A stretch of DNA of 64,000 bases from Paenibacillus sp. P25 (lineage in GTDB: Bacteria > Bacillota > Bacilli > Paenibacillales > NBRC-103111): contig CP085629.1 in the NCBI GenBank assembly GCA_024704175.1, positions 3,968,001 to 4,032,000 of the forward strand. The letters run 5' to 3'. How positions within the stretch are numbered: the first letter of the stretch is position 1; each line of letters begins with the position of its first letter. Position numbers and translations under genes: made by a program. The notes under the pieces are model-generated. The model saw nothing but the letters and a program-made list of their open reading frames with translations. It was not told the origin of the DNA and made no database searches. Below, piece by piece: positions 28,992-37,938 of the stretch.

Positions 28992-29005
28992 TGTAAGGGC
29001 TTACA
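28992..29005. promoter_or_regulatory. cre-like CcpA site upstream of the pectate lyase gene
   Basis: TGTAAGGGCTTACA matches the cre consensus TGWAANCGNTNWCA at all but one position, and lies in a longer palindrome (TTGTAAG-GG-CTTACAA, 28991-29006). It is about 55 bp upstream of the start codon. Carbon catabolite control of a pectinase gene is expected. A LacI-type regulator site is the alternative. Confidence 0.5.
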
Positions 29006-29214
29006 ACTACTGGTGTCTCGTTTCCCGTTGGCTCATGATTCCCCTCCTTTGTCCGCATGTACCGCTATTTTACCCGCGAGCCGTATCACGTTCAATGAAC
29101 CAATCCTCCACATCATGAGCAAAAAGGGGATTCGTGGAAAAAAACAGAAGGTTCATTCGCTGGAGCATTGGTTGATCGCCCCTATCGTTAACCGTTGTTC
29201 TTCCAGAAACTAGG

Positions 29215-29251
29215 CAAAAAAATAGGATCGTCTGCGCAGGCAGAGATCCTA
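29215..29251 (-). terminator. Terminator of the oxidoreductase/cupin operon
   Basis: TAGGATC (29223-29229) and TCTGC pair with GCAGA and GATCCTA (to 29251) with one bulged base. On the minus strand a run of seven T follows. It lies about 50 bp past the oxidoreductase gene. The region 28937-29214 otherwise holds the pectate lyase promoter and cre-like site. Confidence 0.8.
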
Positions 29252-29303
29252 TCGATCCATCGGGTTCTATTCAACATCAATCTCCTGAAGGGCAATAACC
29301 GCT

Positions 29304-30291
29304 TTAGGCATAAACCTCTCCCAGTGCTTCTTCTACGGAAATCATTTTGCCCATTCTGGACGAAAGGGCTGCAGCATGCACCAAGCTTTGCGACTTCAAA
29401 TAATCCCTTCCGCTTGGCCTGGGCTCCCGCTTTTCGTTCAAAGCGGCTAGAAATTCATCAAGGGAAAGCATGCTTCCAACACCGTCAAAAGTGTACACCT
29501 CATTGTCCTTTGCTTCCCTCATAAGCTGAACACGGTTGCTCGTTAGCGTAATCGCACCTTTTGACCCTTCGAACCGCCAATCTCCATACCATTCGGTCCG
29601 CTTTCCCTTGGCCATCATCGTCGCCGTGATAATCCACGATCGCCCCGCCGTCAAGCTCCATCCATGCGCTAAGATGGATCGTTGTCGTCTCTGTCCAGCT
29701 TCCGGGTGGATTGCTGTTCATAGCGAACACTTTCACCGCTTCCCGGCCGGTAAAATAACGGATCAAATCGAAATGATGAATCGCGACATCTTCCAGCAGT
29801 CCGTTTGCCAGCTGACCGAAATAAGGAACGGGTACGACATGATAGCGGTCGAATTCGATGTGTACCGATGACAGGGGTCCGATCACGCCGCTGCCCAGAA
29901 GCTCCTTCGCCTTCAGCACTGGAGCGAAGAAACGGTAATTCTCGGAAATCATGAACGGGATATTGTTTAGTTCGGCCTGGCCGACAATATATTTAGCATC
30001 CGTAATATCGCTTGAAATCGGCTTCTCGCAGATCACCGGCAGACCATGGGCGAATGCTATCTCATTAATTGCAGTGTGAATGTGAGGCGGTGTAACATTA
30101 ATGACGAAATCGGGGCGTTCGCTAACGATCGCATCTTCCAATGAGGAATAAAACGGCGTGTCCGGATCGATCGTACTCCGCAGCAGTGCGTTGGTTTCCA
30201 CCACGCATACTGCTTGCACGCCTGCATGGCGTCTCAGCCGCTTGTACCATCCTGAACCGAAATTTCCTAAACCGACCAGCACCGCCTTCAT
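29304..30291 (-). CDS. Gfo/Idh/MocA-type oxidoreductase, frameshifted near 29630
   Basis: ATG 30291 is preferred to 30300 because GAGAGG lies nine bases before it. The N-terminus MKAVLVGLGNFGSGWYKRLR is a dinucleotide-binding Rossmann fold; GLPVICEKPISSDITDAKYI has the conserved EKP, and LLEDVAIHHFDLIRYFTGRE the catalytic Asp/His helix. The C-terminal third continues in the next frame (WYGDWRFEGSKGAITLTSNR) after one lost base at about 29615-29645. It forms an operon with the cupin and lies opposite an AraC regulator, which points to catabolism of a sugar or uronic acid. Confidence 0.82.
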
Positions 30292-30315
30292 GCCGCTCAT
30301 CCTCTCTTAGCTTCT

Positions 30316-30678
30316 TTATACTTGATTCTTATGACGGGACGGACCGGCATGGCACCAGACGACGACAATCGGGTCTTCCACGCTGGAAATGAGATGATGG
30401 TCCTCGCCCGGCTCAATAATGATGACATCTCCGGTCTTTACCCGGTAAAAGTGCTCTTTGTTGATTTCAACCTCACCTTTACCCTGCAGGATCAGGAAAG
30501 CTTCGCAATCCTCGTGAACATGATAGTCGATGCCTCCCGGACCGTCGTTCGTATGAGCGCGTGCACCCGGCTTCTCGAAGGCAAGTCCGCCATGAGAAAT
30601 ATAATCTCCCGGAATCAAGTCTTTCAAGATATGTCCTTCCGTAATATCGGCCAACTGCTGTAAACGATAAGTTCTCAT
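30316..30678 (-). CDS. Small cupin-domain protein
   Basis: ATG 30678 has AAGGAG eight bases upstream (the longer frame to 30759 was rejected). Single cupin barrel with IDYHVHEDCEAFLILQGKGE (His, His, Glu metal ligands) and VIIEPGEDHHLISS (third His). Metal-binding cupins of this size are sugar isomerases, dioxygenases or ligand sensors. It precedes the oxidoreductase by 15 bp and is divergent from an AraC regulator, so it probably takes part in the same sugar pathway. Confidence 0.82.
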   Translation of the reverse strand: MRTYRLQQLADITEGHILKDLIPGDYISHGGLAFEKPGARAHTNDGPGGIDYHVHEDCEAFLILQGKGEVEINKEHFYRVKTGDVIIIEPGEDHHLISSVEDPIVVVWCHAGPSRHKNQV

Positions 30679-30707
30679 TTGAAATCGCTCCTTCTTATCT
30701 CGCATTC

Positions 30708-30736
30708 TTGACAAACCGGTTTCCAGATGTAACAAT
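30708..30736 (+). promoter_or_regulatory. Candidate promoter of the AraC regulator gene
   Basis: Perfect TTGACA (30708-30713), 17-nt spacer, AACAAT (30731-30736). The spacer carries the palindrome AAACCGGTTT, a possible operator. Predicted transcription start near 30743 excludes the upstream ATG at 30740 as start codon. Confidence 0.55.
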
Positions 30737-30775
30737 TTTATGAAAAATCGATATATCAAAACCGGAGTGAAGCAG

Positions 30776-31522
30776 ATGGATATGGATATCTTAGCTATGC
30801 ATCACGGGAAGCACTGCGTTCCGGAATGGAAGTGGAATGTTCCCGTCGGTTGTCATCCAGGGTTTACCTTGTGGAGCGTTTGGGGCGGAAGCGGTCAAAT
30901 GATGCTGGGCGGGAACGGCTACACATTAAGTGTCGGTGATGTATTCTTTATCAATTATGAAAAGGAAGTTTACGCCCATCAACATGATCCTGACCATCTC
31001 AATATTCGTTATATCGATTTTACCTTGCGTAATCCAGACATCCTGCGTGACTTGCCCGAACATCGCCATTTTGACCAATATCATTTTATACTGGAACTCT
31101 TCAACCGCTTTCGTACAGCCGAAGAAATGAATGATTTCTCCCAAATGGAAATATGGTCGCAGGCGCTGATTACGGAATATCGGAATAAACCGCCGACACC
31201 CTCCGGGGTCTATTCGGCCAAAGTGGACGAACTATGCCGCATGTTTCAACAATATCCCCATAAGCCATACGATATAAGCGAGCTCGCCCACCGTTTCTCA
31301 CTTACAACGGATCATTTTATTCGCATTTTCAAACAGGAACGCGGCGTTACGCCCTACGCTTACCTGCAGCGATGCAGACTGGAGACGGCCAAAACGCTGC
31401 TGCGCATGTCTACGCTCAGTATCACGGACATTGCAAGCATGTGCGGGTTTTCTGATATATACAACTTTTCCCGCTTTTTTCAATCAAAAACGGGTGTGTC
31501 TCCTCGAAAATTCCGTAATTGA
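30776..31522 (+). CDS. AraC-family transcription regulator
   Basis: ATG 30776 has GGAGTGA upstream and lies after the predicted transcription start. N-terminal cupin-like sensor (HHGKHCVPEWKWNVPVGCHP), C-terminal double helix-turn-helix (YDISELAHRFSLTTDHFIRI, then LSITDIASMCGFSDIYNFSR and FFQSKTGVSPRKFRN), the AraC/XylS signature. It probably controls the divergent cupin/oxidoreductase operon in response to a sugar. Confidence 0.92.
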   Translation: MDMDILAMHHGKHCVPEWKWNVPVGCHPGFTLWSVWGGSGQMMLGGNGYTLSVGDVFFINYEKEVYAHQHDPDHLNIRYIDFTLRNPDILRDLPEHRHFDQYHFILELFNRFRTAEEMNDFSQMEIWSQALITEYRNKPPTPSGVYSAKVDELCRMFQQYPHKPYDISELAHRFSLTTDHFIRIFKQERGVTPYAYLQRCRLETAKTLLRMSTLSITDIASMCGFSDIYNFSRFFQSKTGVSPRKFRN

Positions 31523-31676
31523 ATCCGTCAGACATTTTCGATAAATCAATCATATGCTTGGCATAATGGATTGTAAATGTAAAAATCCGATAAACATTTA
31601 TGAATAATCGATATGAACGGACGGGCTCCTCATTATCCGGATGCCGCCCGGTCGGTTCGCCCGGAACTGAACGTTC

Positions 31677-32834
31677 TTATGGCGCATGCGGCGGCGCCAG
31701 CAGCGCGGCACCGGTCAGGAGGAACACGAACGGGATGCTGACCCACCCGCCGATGAATCCGCCGAGCAGGGGCCCTACCACGATGCCGAACTGGCTGGCG
31801 GACTGGCTCAAACTGACCGCCCGGCTGCGGAAATCACTCTCCGCATACCGGATAATAAGCGCGTTCAAAGCCGGATAAACGGCAGCAAAAAATAACCCGT
31901 AGCCGAAACGTAGTAAGCCGAAGCCCAGCAAATGAGGGACCCCGAGCTGAAGCAGATTGCCGATCCCTCCGCCTAGCAGGCCGATCAGCAGCGTTTTGTG
32001 ATAACCAATTCGTCCGCCGATCCTTCCCCACCGTGGTCCCATGATGACCGTAGCGATTCCGACCGCAGAGAACACGATGCCCGAGCTGAGCGAGGCATTA
32101 TCCGACCTTCCGCCGATCTGCACGACATAGATCGTGAGCAGCGGCTCCAGGATCATGACGGACGTCGATACAAGCAGAATCAACCAGTAAACCCGCATCA
32201 AATTGGAGTTCCGCGCCGCTTGCTTCAAATCGTCCATCATGGAGGGCCGAGGTCCTTCCGGTCTCTTATGAATCTCCTTAACGCCTGCCAGAACAATGAG
32301 GGCGGAAAGAAACGTGATCAAGGCCGAAGCGATGAAGCATTCCCGTAAGCCGAGCCACTGGATTAACAGTCCTCCAGCCAGCGGCCCGAGAATCCCTCCC
32401 GCCGCCGTCGCTGTCGATATGACGCCCAGCGCGTAACCTACATGCTTCTCCGGTGTATTCGTGCCGACGAGCGCGACCGACGCGGGGCTGAAGCCGGCCA
32501 TAAGTCCTTGGAATACGCGGACGACGATGAACGTATACAGGTCATATACGAAATAGTTGGCGAGGTGGGCCGCACCAAGTCCCATACCCGAGCGAACAAG
32601 CATCAATTTCCTGCCGTATTGGTCGGCAAGCGAGCCCCAGAAAGGCGCGCATAAACCGCTGATTAGAAAACTGATGGAAATCGACACGCCCGACCAGGCT
32701 TCGACACCCTTGCCGATCCCCAGCTCCTTTTGCAAAAAGAGAGGAAAAAAGGGTACCGATAACGTATAAGCCATATGGTTGAGAAACAAACCGAGCCATA
32801 ATATACAAAGATTTCGTCTCCAATAATGCTCCAT
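31677..32834 (-). CDS. MFS transporter (multidrug-efflux type)
   Basis: ATG 32834 follows GGGAGGG. 385 residues with 12 predicted helices; FWGSLADQYGRKLMLVRSGM is the MFS loop 2-3 motif (G-x3-D-x-x-G-R-K) and GILGPLAGGLL is a motif-C-like segment of drug/H+ antiporters. It follows the HPr-like gene by 43 bp and the metallophore operon further up; a role as a second metallophore or drug exporter is possible. The 31523-31676 gap to the convergent AraC gene shows no clear terminator. Confidence 0.88.
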   Translation of the reverse strand: MEHYWRRNLCILWLGLFLNHMAYTLSVPFFPLFLQKELGIGKGVEAWSGVSISISFLISGLCAPFWGSLADQYGRKLMLVRSGMGLGAAHLANYFVYDLYTFIVVRVFQGLMAGFSPASVALVGTNTPEKHVGYALGVISTATAAGGILGPLAGGLLIQWLGLRECFIASALITFLSALIVLAGVKEIHKRPEGPRPSMMDDLKQAARNSNLMRVYWLILLVSTSVMILEPLLTIYVVQIGGRSDNASLSSGIVFSAVGIATVIMGPRWGRIGGRIGYHKTLLIGLLGGGIGNLLQLGVPHLLGFGLLRFGYGLFFAAVYPALNALIIRYAESDFRSRAVSLSQSASQFGIVVGPLLGGFIGGWVSIPFVFLLTGAALLAPPHAP

Positions 32835-32877
32835 ACGGCCCTCCCGTTCAACGATTGCTCAAAGGTCGTCGACGCTT

Positions 32878-33162
32878 CTACGACTTTACATTCCCCATGA
32901 GCGCACTCCCGGTATACAGGATGGACTCCAGGATTTGGTTCGCTTCTTCGGCATCCGTACCTTCTATGATTAATTGAATCTCCTCGATTCTTGGGAATTG
33001 CGCGAAGTACGAAACCATCCCCAGGACTCCCTTACAATTCAACAAATCACCGCCGGATACGAACGAGACTTGGCTCTTGAATCGGTTGGCCGCACTGACG
33101 AAATCGAGAATTTGTTTGAGCGAAAAGCCGTTAGGAAATTTGTAATTTCGTAAAATCGTCAT
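32878..33162 (-). CDS. HPr-like protein lacking the phosphorylatable histidine
   Basis: ATG 33162 has GAGGAGGGAA upstream. 94 residues aligning by pattern with HPr: NGFSLKQILDFVSAANRF replaces GLHARPA-type sequence, and LLNCKGVLGMVSYFAQ corresponds to the K-S-I-M-G region with the regulatory Ser replaced by Cys-Lys-Gly context. The active-site His is Ser here, so it cannot carry phosphate as HPr does and is more likely a regulator or binding partner. It lies directly downstream of the metallophore operon terminator with hardly room for a promoter. Confidence 0.65.
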   Translation of the reverse strand: MTILRNYKFPNGFSLKQILDFVSAANRFKSQVSFVSGGDLLNCKGVLGMVSYFAQFPRIEEIQLIIEGTDAEEANQILESILYTGSALMGNVKS

Positions 33163-33190
33163 CTGTATTCCCTCCTCGAATTGGAACAAT

Positions 33191-33227
33191 AAAAAAGAGA
33201 TTCAAACCTATAAAATAGGCGAATCTC
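33191..33227 (-). terminator. Terminator after the metallophore operon
   Basis: On the minus strand GAGATTC...CCTAT pairs with ATAGG...GAATCTC (33227-33197), followed by six T (33196-33191). Only 29 bp separate it from the HPr-like start codon, so the downstream genes may depend on read-through. Confidence 0.85.
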
Positions 33228-33286
33228 CAGTGGTCTGGTTGATCGATTATTCCCATTGGATTACTATGTATTAATCGGATTATATC

Positions 33287-34505
33287 TTACTCCGCTTTTT
33301 TAGTCAATGGCGCCGTATTGCTTGATTCGGCAAACCGCTTACGACGACCATAGGCGAACATGATCATCAACAAACCTATTACCGCGCAAATCCCATACAT
33401 CAACGAATAGGAGGAAATATCCGCCACCGGCCCCATAAGAACACCGCCCAGCGAAACGCCCAAATCAGCCGTCGCAATAAATAAACCCATCAGCACATTT
33501 CGATTCGATTGCGGCAAGCACGAAGGTCAAGTACGTTGTTAACGTGGGGTACAGCAGGGCCTGAGCGATTCCCATAAGCACAGCGCCCGCATAGAAAAAA
33601 CCGGCTCCGCCCAAGACAGAATAGCTTACGCTAAGCGACGCTGCGGCCAGCATAAGCATAATCCCCATAACATAAGCCGAATGCCACTTGCCGTCGGAAG
33701 GAATGTTCTTCCTTAGGAAAAAGCGGGCCGCAACCAAGGAACCGGCCTGCAGCATGAGATAAATGGCCGCATTGCCGTTCTCAATTTGTACGGCGTATAG
33801 AGGAATGAAGGTCGTCACTGCGCCAAATACAATGGAAGCCGCCAGCATCAAGATACTGCATTTGAACATATGCGGGTTTATAAATAACTGGCCGAAGGAT
33901 TGAAGCATCGTTCCTCCCCGTTCCGCCTGCCTCTGATCGGTTCTCTCCTCCTTTTTGTCCATTCCCGTGCTAAAACCCGTGACTCCTGTAAGAATAGCAA
34001 TGACCATCATCGCTGTTGTAAACCCATTCATATCTCCTGCCTGCCACATCCCTATAGCCAGCAGAGGACCGATAATTCCCGGCATGGAAGCGCATAAGGA
34101 ATACATCGAGATCCCTTGCGAACGCTCCTTGTCCGGCGACGCATCGATAATGCCCAGCTGCAAAGCCATGGAGAAAAAAGCGGTGCAGATTCCCTGCAGC
34201 ATTCGGGCGGAGAAATAGCCTCCTAACCCGGTAAAAGTATACAAAACGAGCGCCAATCCGTTGATTACGAGAATGATGCGCAGCACTTGGACCGGCCCGT
34301 ACCGGGAAATGACATGGCCTGCCCACGGCCGAAACAACATCGTCGTAAACAAATACGCTCCCATAATGATCCCGATCGTCGTGTTGCTGGCGCCCAGCGA
34401 CGCGCCCTTCAAAGGAATCAGCACATTCAATATGGAATTGGCGCTAAAATAGAGCAGCGTCAACATATATAATCGCAGGAAAGGCCAAGACAGAGCTCCT
34501 CTCAC
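33287..34505 (-). CDS. cntE: Opine-metallophore exporter (CntE-like MFS), frameshifted near 33515
   Basis: GTG 34505 has GGAAGGAG upstream. Twelve-helix MFS protein (LPFLRLYML-type start, STFNSILNVLIPLKGASLGA-like first helix, LFRPWAGHVISRYGPVQVLR loop). The last 75 residues (MPQSNRNVLMGLFIATADLG to KRFAESSNTAPLTKKAE) are in another frame; one base change at about 33500-33517 joins them. Last gene of the operon. In Staphylococcus CntE exports staphylopine; here the same role is inferred from position and fold. Confidence 0.8.
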
Positions 34506-34530
34506 AACCTTTGCTCCTTCCTCTACTTTC

Positions 34531-35272
34531 TTACGTAATGACCATCTGCAGCAATTTCCTTGCGTACGCGGACTTCACGTCTTTTAATTGTTCAACAGCT
34601 GCGATTTCATCGATGCGGCCTTCTCGAAGGATCATGACTCTATCGCAAAGATAGGCGGCGGTTTGGATATCGTGCGTGATGAAGATATAACTCATCTCAT
34701 AAATTTTCCTTAGGCTTTTAAGCAGTTCAAGCACCTGAAGCTGAACCGCCCCATCGAGCGAGCTGACCGCCTCATCCAACAAAATGCATTTCGGCTCCGT
34801 GCTGACGGCCCTTGCAATACATACCCTTTGGGCTTCTCCCCCGATAACTCATGAGGGTATTTCTTGCGGTAGGATGGGTCCAGACCAACCTGCCATAAGA
34901 GCAGCTCTATCTTGTTTTGCGTATCACGAGCCGAATTTCCTTGCAGTTTCATAGGCTCCATCAAGGCCTGTTCAACGGTATAAAAAGGATTGATAGAGGA
35001 GGTATAGTCTTGAAAGACGGCGCTGATCATTCCCCGTCTGGATTTTCGGTCCTCCACCCTTTTCCCCTCAAACCGAATGGTCCCCCGGTCGGGCTTCTCA
35101 ATCCCCAGGATTAGTCGTCCTAACGTAGACTTGCCGCTTCCGCTTTCGCCGATTATGCCCAAGCATTCCCCGGCCTGCATTCGAAGCTGATATCCTGCAG
35201 CACCTTCTGCTTTTCCCTGGAAGACCATCCGCTTCTTCGATAAGATTTATCCACGCGATCAACGGTTAGCAA
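34531..35272 (-). CDS. cntF: ABC transporter ATPase (CntF-like), two frameshifts
   Basis: TTG 35272 has GGGAGG eight bases upstream and overlaps the end of cntD. MLTVDRVDKSYRRSG and KQKVLQDISFE lead, after adding one G to the run 35168-35171, to GECLGIIGESGSGKSTLGRL (Walker A). A second missing G at 34838-34842 joins YPHELSG to GEAQRVCIARAVSTEPKCIL and LDEAVSSLDGAVQLQVLELL (signature and Walker B). About 247 residues, the size of oppF/CntF-type ATPases. Works with CntD to drive uptake of metal-loaded opine. Confidence 0.8.
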
Positions 35273-36080
35273 TGCCGGCGCCTCCCATGACTCTCTTAAA
35301 ATGCTGATTCAGCCTCTGCCGGGCCGATACCAAATCCCTTGTATATTCATGTCCGGGTTCAGAGAAAATGGTTTGGGGCGTCCCGCTTTCGATAATCTCT
35401 CCGTCTTTCATGACCACAACCTCATCGGCTATTTTGGAGACCATACCTAAATCATGGGAGACGAAGATCATCGAGCAGCCCATTCTCGCCCGAAGCCCAA
35501 CCAGCTGCTCCATCACCTCGAATTGCGAGATCGTATCGAGTGCCGACGTCGGCTCGTCAGCGATAATGAAGCCGGGTTCCAGAACGATGGCCAGCGCAAT
35601 CATGATCCGCTGCAGCATGCCGCCCGACAGCTGATGCGGATACTTGTTCATTATCGAGACCGGGTCCTTCAGCAGCACGCTTTCCATCGCGCATTTCATG
35701 CGGGCTTCAATTTCGTTGGAGCTCCAACCGTAATGCTGCTTCAGCGTCTCCCTTACCTGAACGCCGATGACGCAGGAAGGGTCAAAGGCACGCATGCCAT
35801 GCTGCATAATCATGCACAGATGCTTGCCCCGCAGTTTCCGCATTTCTTGATCGGGAAGCTCAGCCAAATGGACACCGCCGAGCAGAATGTCTCCGGATTG
35901 CCGGATCGGGGCTTTATTCAGCCTCATCACAGCCCTGCAGGTCACGGACTTGCCGCTCCCGCTTTCGCCCACAATCGCCAGGCGGCTTCCTTTCTTGACT
36001 CGAAACGAACTGTTCGAAACCATCACTCTGCCGGTAGAGCTGTCCCAAATTCGCAAACGGGATACTTCCAAACGATCCAT
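35259..36080 (-). CDS. cntD: ABC transporter ATPase (CntD-like)
   Basis: 273 residues, intact. Walker A GESGSGKSVTCRAVMRL, signature QLSGGMLQRIMIALAIVLEP, Walker B GFIIADEPTSALD, H loop IFVSHDLGMV, and the oligopeptide/nickel-family C-terminal extension. Starts 6 bp after cntC. One of two ATPases of the opine-metal importer. Confidence 0.88.
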   Translation of the reverse strand: MDRLEVSRLRIWDSSTGRVMVSNSSFRVKKGSRLAIVGESGSGKSVTCRAVMRLNKAPIRQSGDILLGGVHLAELPDQEMRKLRGKHLCMIMQHGMRAFDPSCVIGVQVRETLKQHYGWSSNEIEARMKCAMESVLLKDPVSIMNKYPHQLSGGMLQRIMIALAIVLEPGFIIADEPTSALDTISQFEVMEQLVGLRARMGCSMIFVSHDLGMVSKIADEVVVMKDGEIIESGTPQTIFSEPGHEYTRDLVSARQRLNQHFKRVMGGAGIANR

Positions 36081-36086
36081 GATGCG

Positions 36087-36980
36087 TTAAGCCACCTCTT
36101 TTCCCTGCAGTTTGACGGCAGGCGTTACTTCCAGTCCTTGGCGTTTGGCTTTGGCGCTCATTAATTTAGGATCCAAGGCCGCTTGCAGCGCATCCGACAA
36201 AAAGTTAACGGCCGATACGATCATCACGATCGCCAGTCCCGGCGCGAGCATCATCTCCGGCCTCGAAAACATGACTGCCCTTGCTTCATTGAGCATCATT
36301 CCCCACTCCGCATGGGGCGCCTGAACGCCTAAACCAAGGAAGGAAAAGCCCGATATTTGCAAAATCATCGAACCGAAAGAGCCGCTGGCAATCACCGCAA
36401 TGTCCGGAAGCGCAATCGGAACGATATGCTTCGCCATAATCCTGATGTCACGGATACCGAGGACTTTGGCGAACTTTACATAGTCGGATTCGGCGTACTG
36501 CATCACAGACGTTCGGATGACGCGGGCAAACCAGGCCCATTTCATCAATACAAAACCGATTAAAATATTCTCAAGCCCTGTACCCAGAACGCCGATCACC
36601 GCGAGAATCATCACATATCCCGGGAACGAAAGGACCACGTCGCAAATCCTCATCACGAAGGCATCCGTCTTTCCTCTGAAGTAACCCGCGATGAAGCCCG
36701 GAACGGTCCCAATACATACCGATACGACCAGCGCAGCGAATACCCAGAGCACGCTCGGGCGGATGCCATAGATTAATCTGGATAAGATGCATCGCCCCAA
36801 ATGATCCGTCCCTAACAGGTATTCCCACGAAGAGGACGCGAATCGAAGCTCCAAATGGACTTCTTCCGGGTCACGCGGTGCAAGGATAGGAGCGAATATG
36901 CCGGCCATGACGGTTACGGCGATAACGGATAAGGAGAGGGCGGCCAGCTTATCTTTCCATACCGTTTTGAATAAGTTCAT
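36087..36980 (-). CDS. cntC: ABC transporter permease (CntC-like)
   Basis: 297 residues, intact, DppC/NikC family: N-terminal helix LAALSLSVIAVTVMAGIFAP, periplasmic-type LLGTDHLGRCILSRLIYGIR, and EAA loop (YVKFAKVLGIRDIRIMAKHI). It begins one base after cntB ends, so subunits are coupled. Carries the opine-metal complex across the membrane with CntB. Confidence 0.88.
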   Translation of the reverse strand: MNLFKTVWKDKLAALSLSVIAVTVMAGIFAPILAPRDPEEVHLELRFASSSWEYLLGTDHLGRCILSRLIYGIRPSVLWVFAALVVSVCIGTVPGFIAGYFRGKTDAFVMRICDVVLSFPGYVMILAVIGVLGTGLENILIGFVLMKWAWFARVIRTSVMQYAESDYVKFAKVLGIRDIRIMAKHIVPIALPDIAVIASGSFGSMILQISGFSFLGLGVQAPHAEWGMMLNEARAVMFSRPEMMLAPGLAIVMIVSAVNFLSDALQAALDPKLMSAKAKRQGLEVTPAVKLQGKEVA

Positions 36981-37913
36981 TTAGTGTTCCTTCCTTAATT
37001 TGGGGTTCATCGCCGTTTGGATCAGATCGGACACGGTGTTGAAGAGCACAAAGGCTGCGCCGAGCACCAGAACATAGGCCTGAATGATCGGGTAGTCCCT
37101 GCTTAGAATGGAGTTTACGGTTAGCGTTCCTAACCCGGGCCATGCAAACAGGTTTTCCACAACGACGGTGCTTCCCAGGAGGATAGGCACGGCCATACAG
37201 AACACCGAGACGGCCACCTGCATCGAATTTCTTAAGATGTGCATCGTTATTCGTCTCTCCGGCAGGCCGCACGCCCTTCCGTACAGCACGTAGTCTTCGT
37301 TCAGCTGGCTTAACATCGAGCTTCTGACGATACGAAAGTAAATGCCCGCATAACCGATCGTCAGGACGACAACCGGTAAAACATAGTTCGGGTACGAGCC
37401 CATGCCGCTTGTAGGCGACCAGTCGAGCTTGACGGAGAAATACCAGATCAGCAGGGCGGCAATGAAGTAGGACGGCATGGAGGTCAGAACAAACGAAACG
37501 CCTCTAACCGTCTTATCCAGCATTCTTCCTTCCCGCAGCGCGCAGATCACGCCTAGTGTTATGGACAGCGCAATAATGGCGGTCATGGAAGCCAGTGTCA
37601 GCTTTAACGTGTTCAGAAAAGCCGGGCCCAGTAAGGACCACACCGGCTCTCCCGTGACGTACGAACGCCCGAAATCGAGCTTAAGGCATGAAATGAGCCA
37701 ATCGAAATAACGGGTCAGGAACGGCCGGTCCATCCCGAGAGCCGCCCTTGTCTCCGCGATGATCTCCTCCGTGGTCACGGGCACCCCTTGCGCCTGCAAT
37801 ACCGCTTCAACCGGGTCAATCGGCGAAAGCCCGTTTAGACCAAACGTTAGAAACGAGATCGCCAAAAGCAACGGAACGGCTGACAGCAATCGTTTGACGA
37901 TATAAATTCCCAC
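36981..37913 (-). CDS. cntB: ABC transporter permease (CntB-like)
   Basis: GTG 37913 (start GIYIVKRLLSAVPLLLAI) has AAGGAG seven bases upstream; the longer frame to 37973 overlaps cntA and is rejected. DppB/NikB family with GLSPIDPVEAVLQAQG, the EAA loop ACGLPERRITMHILRNSM and ENLFAWPGLGTLTVNSILSR. 310 residues. Partner of CntC. Confidence 0.88.
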   Translation of the reverse strand: MGIYIVKRLLSAVPLLLAISFLTFGLNGLSPIDPVEAVLQAQGVPVTTEEIIAETRAALGMDRPFLTRYFDWLISCLKLDFGRSYVTGEPVWSLLGPAFLNTLKLTLASMTAIIALSITLGVICALREGRMLDKTVRGVSFVLTSMPSYFIAALLIWYFSVKLDWSPTSGMGSYPNYVLPVVVLTIGYAGIYFRIVRSSMLSQLNEDYVLYGRACGLPERRITMHILRNSMQVAVSVFCMAVPILLGSTVVVENLFAWPGLGTLTVNSILSRDYPIIQAYVLVLGAAFVLFNTVSDLIQTAMNPKLRKEH

Positions 37914-37938
37914 GGCAAACTCCTTATTGCGGATTCGT

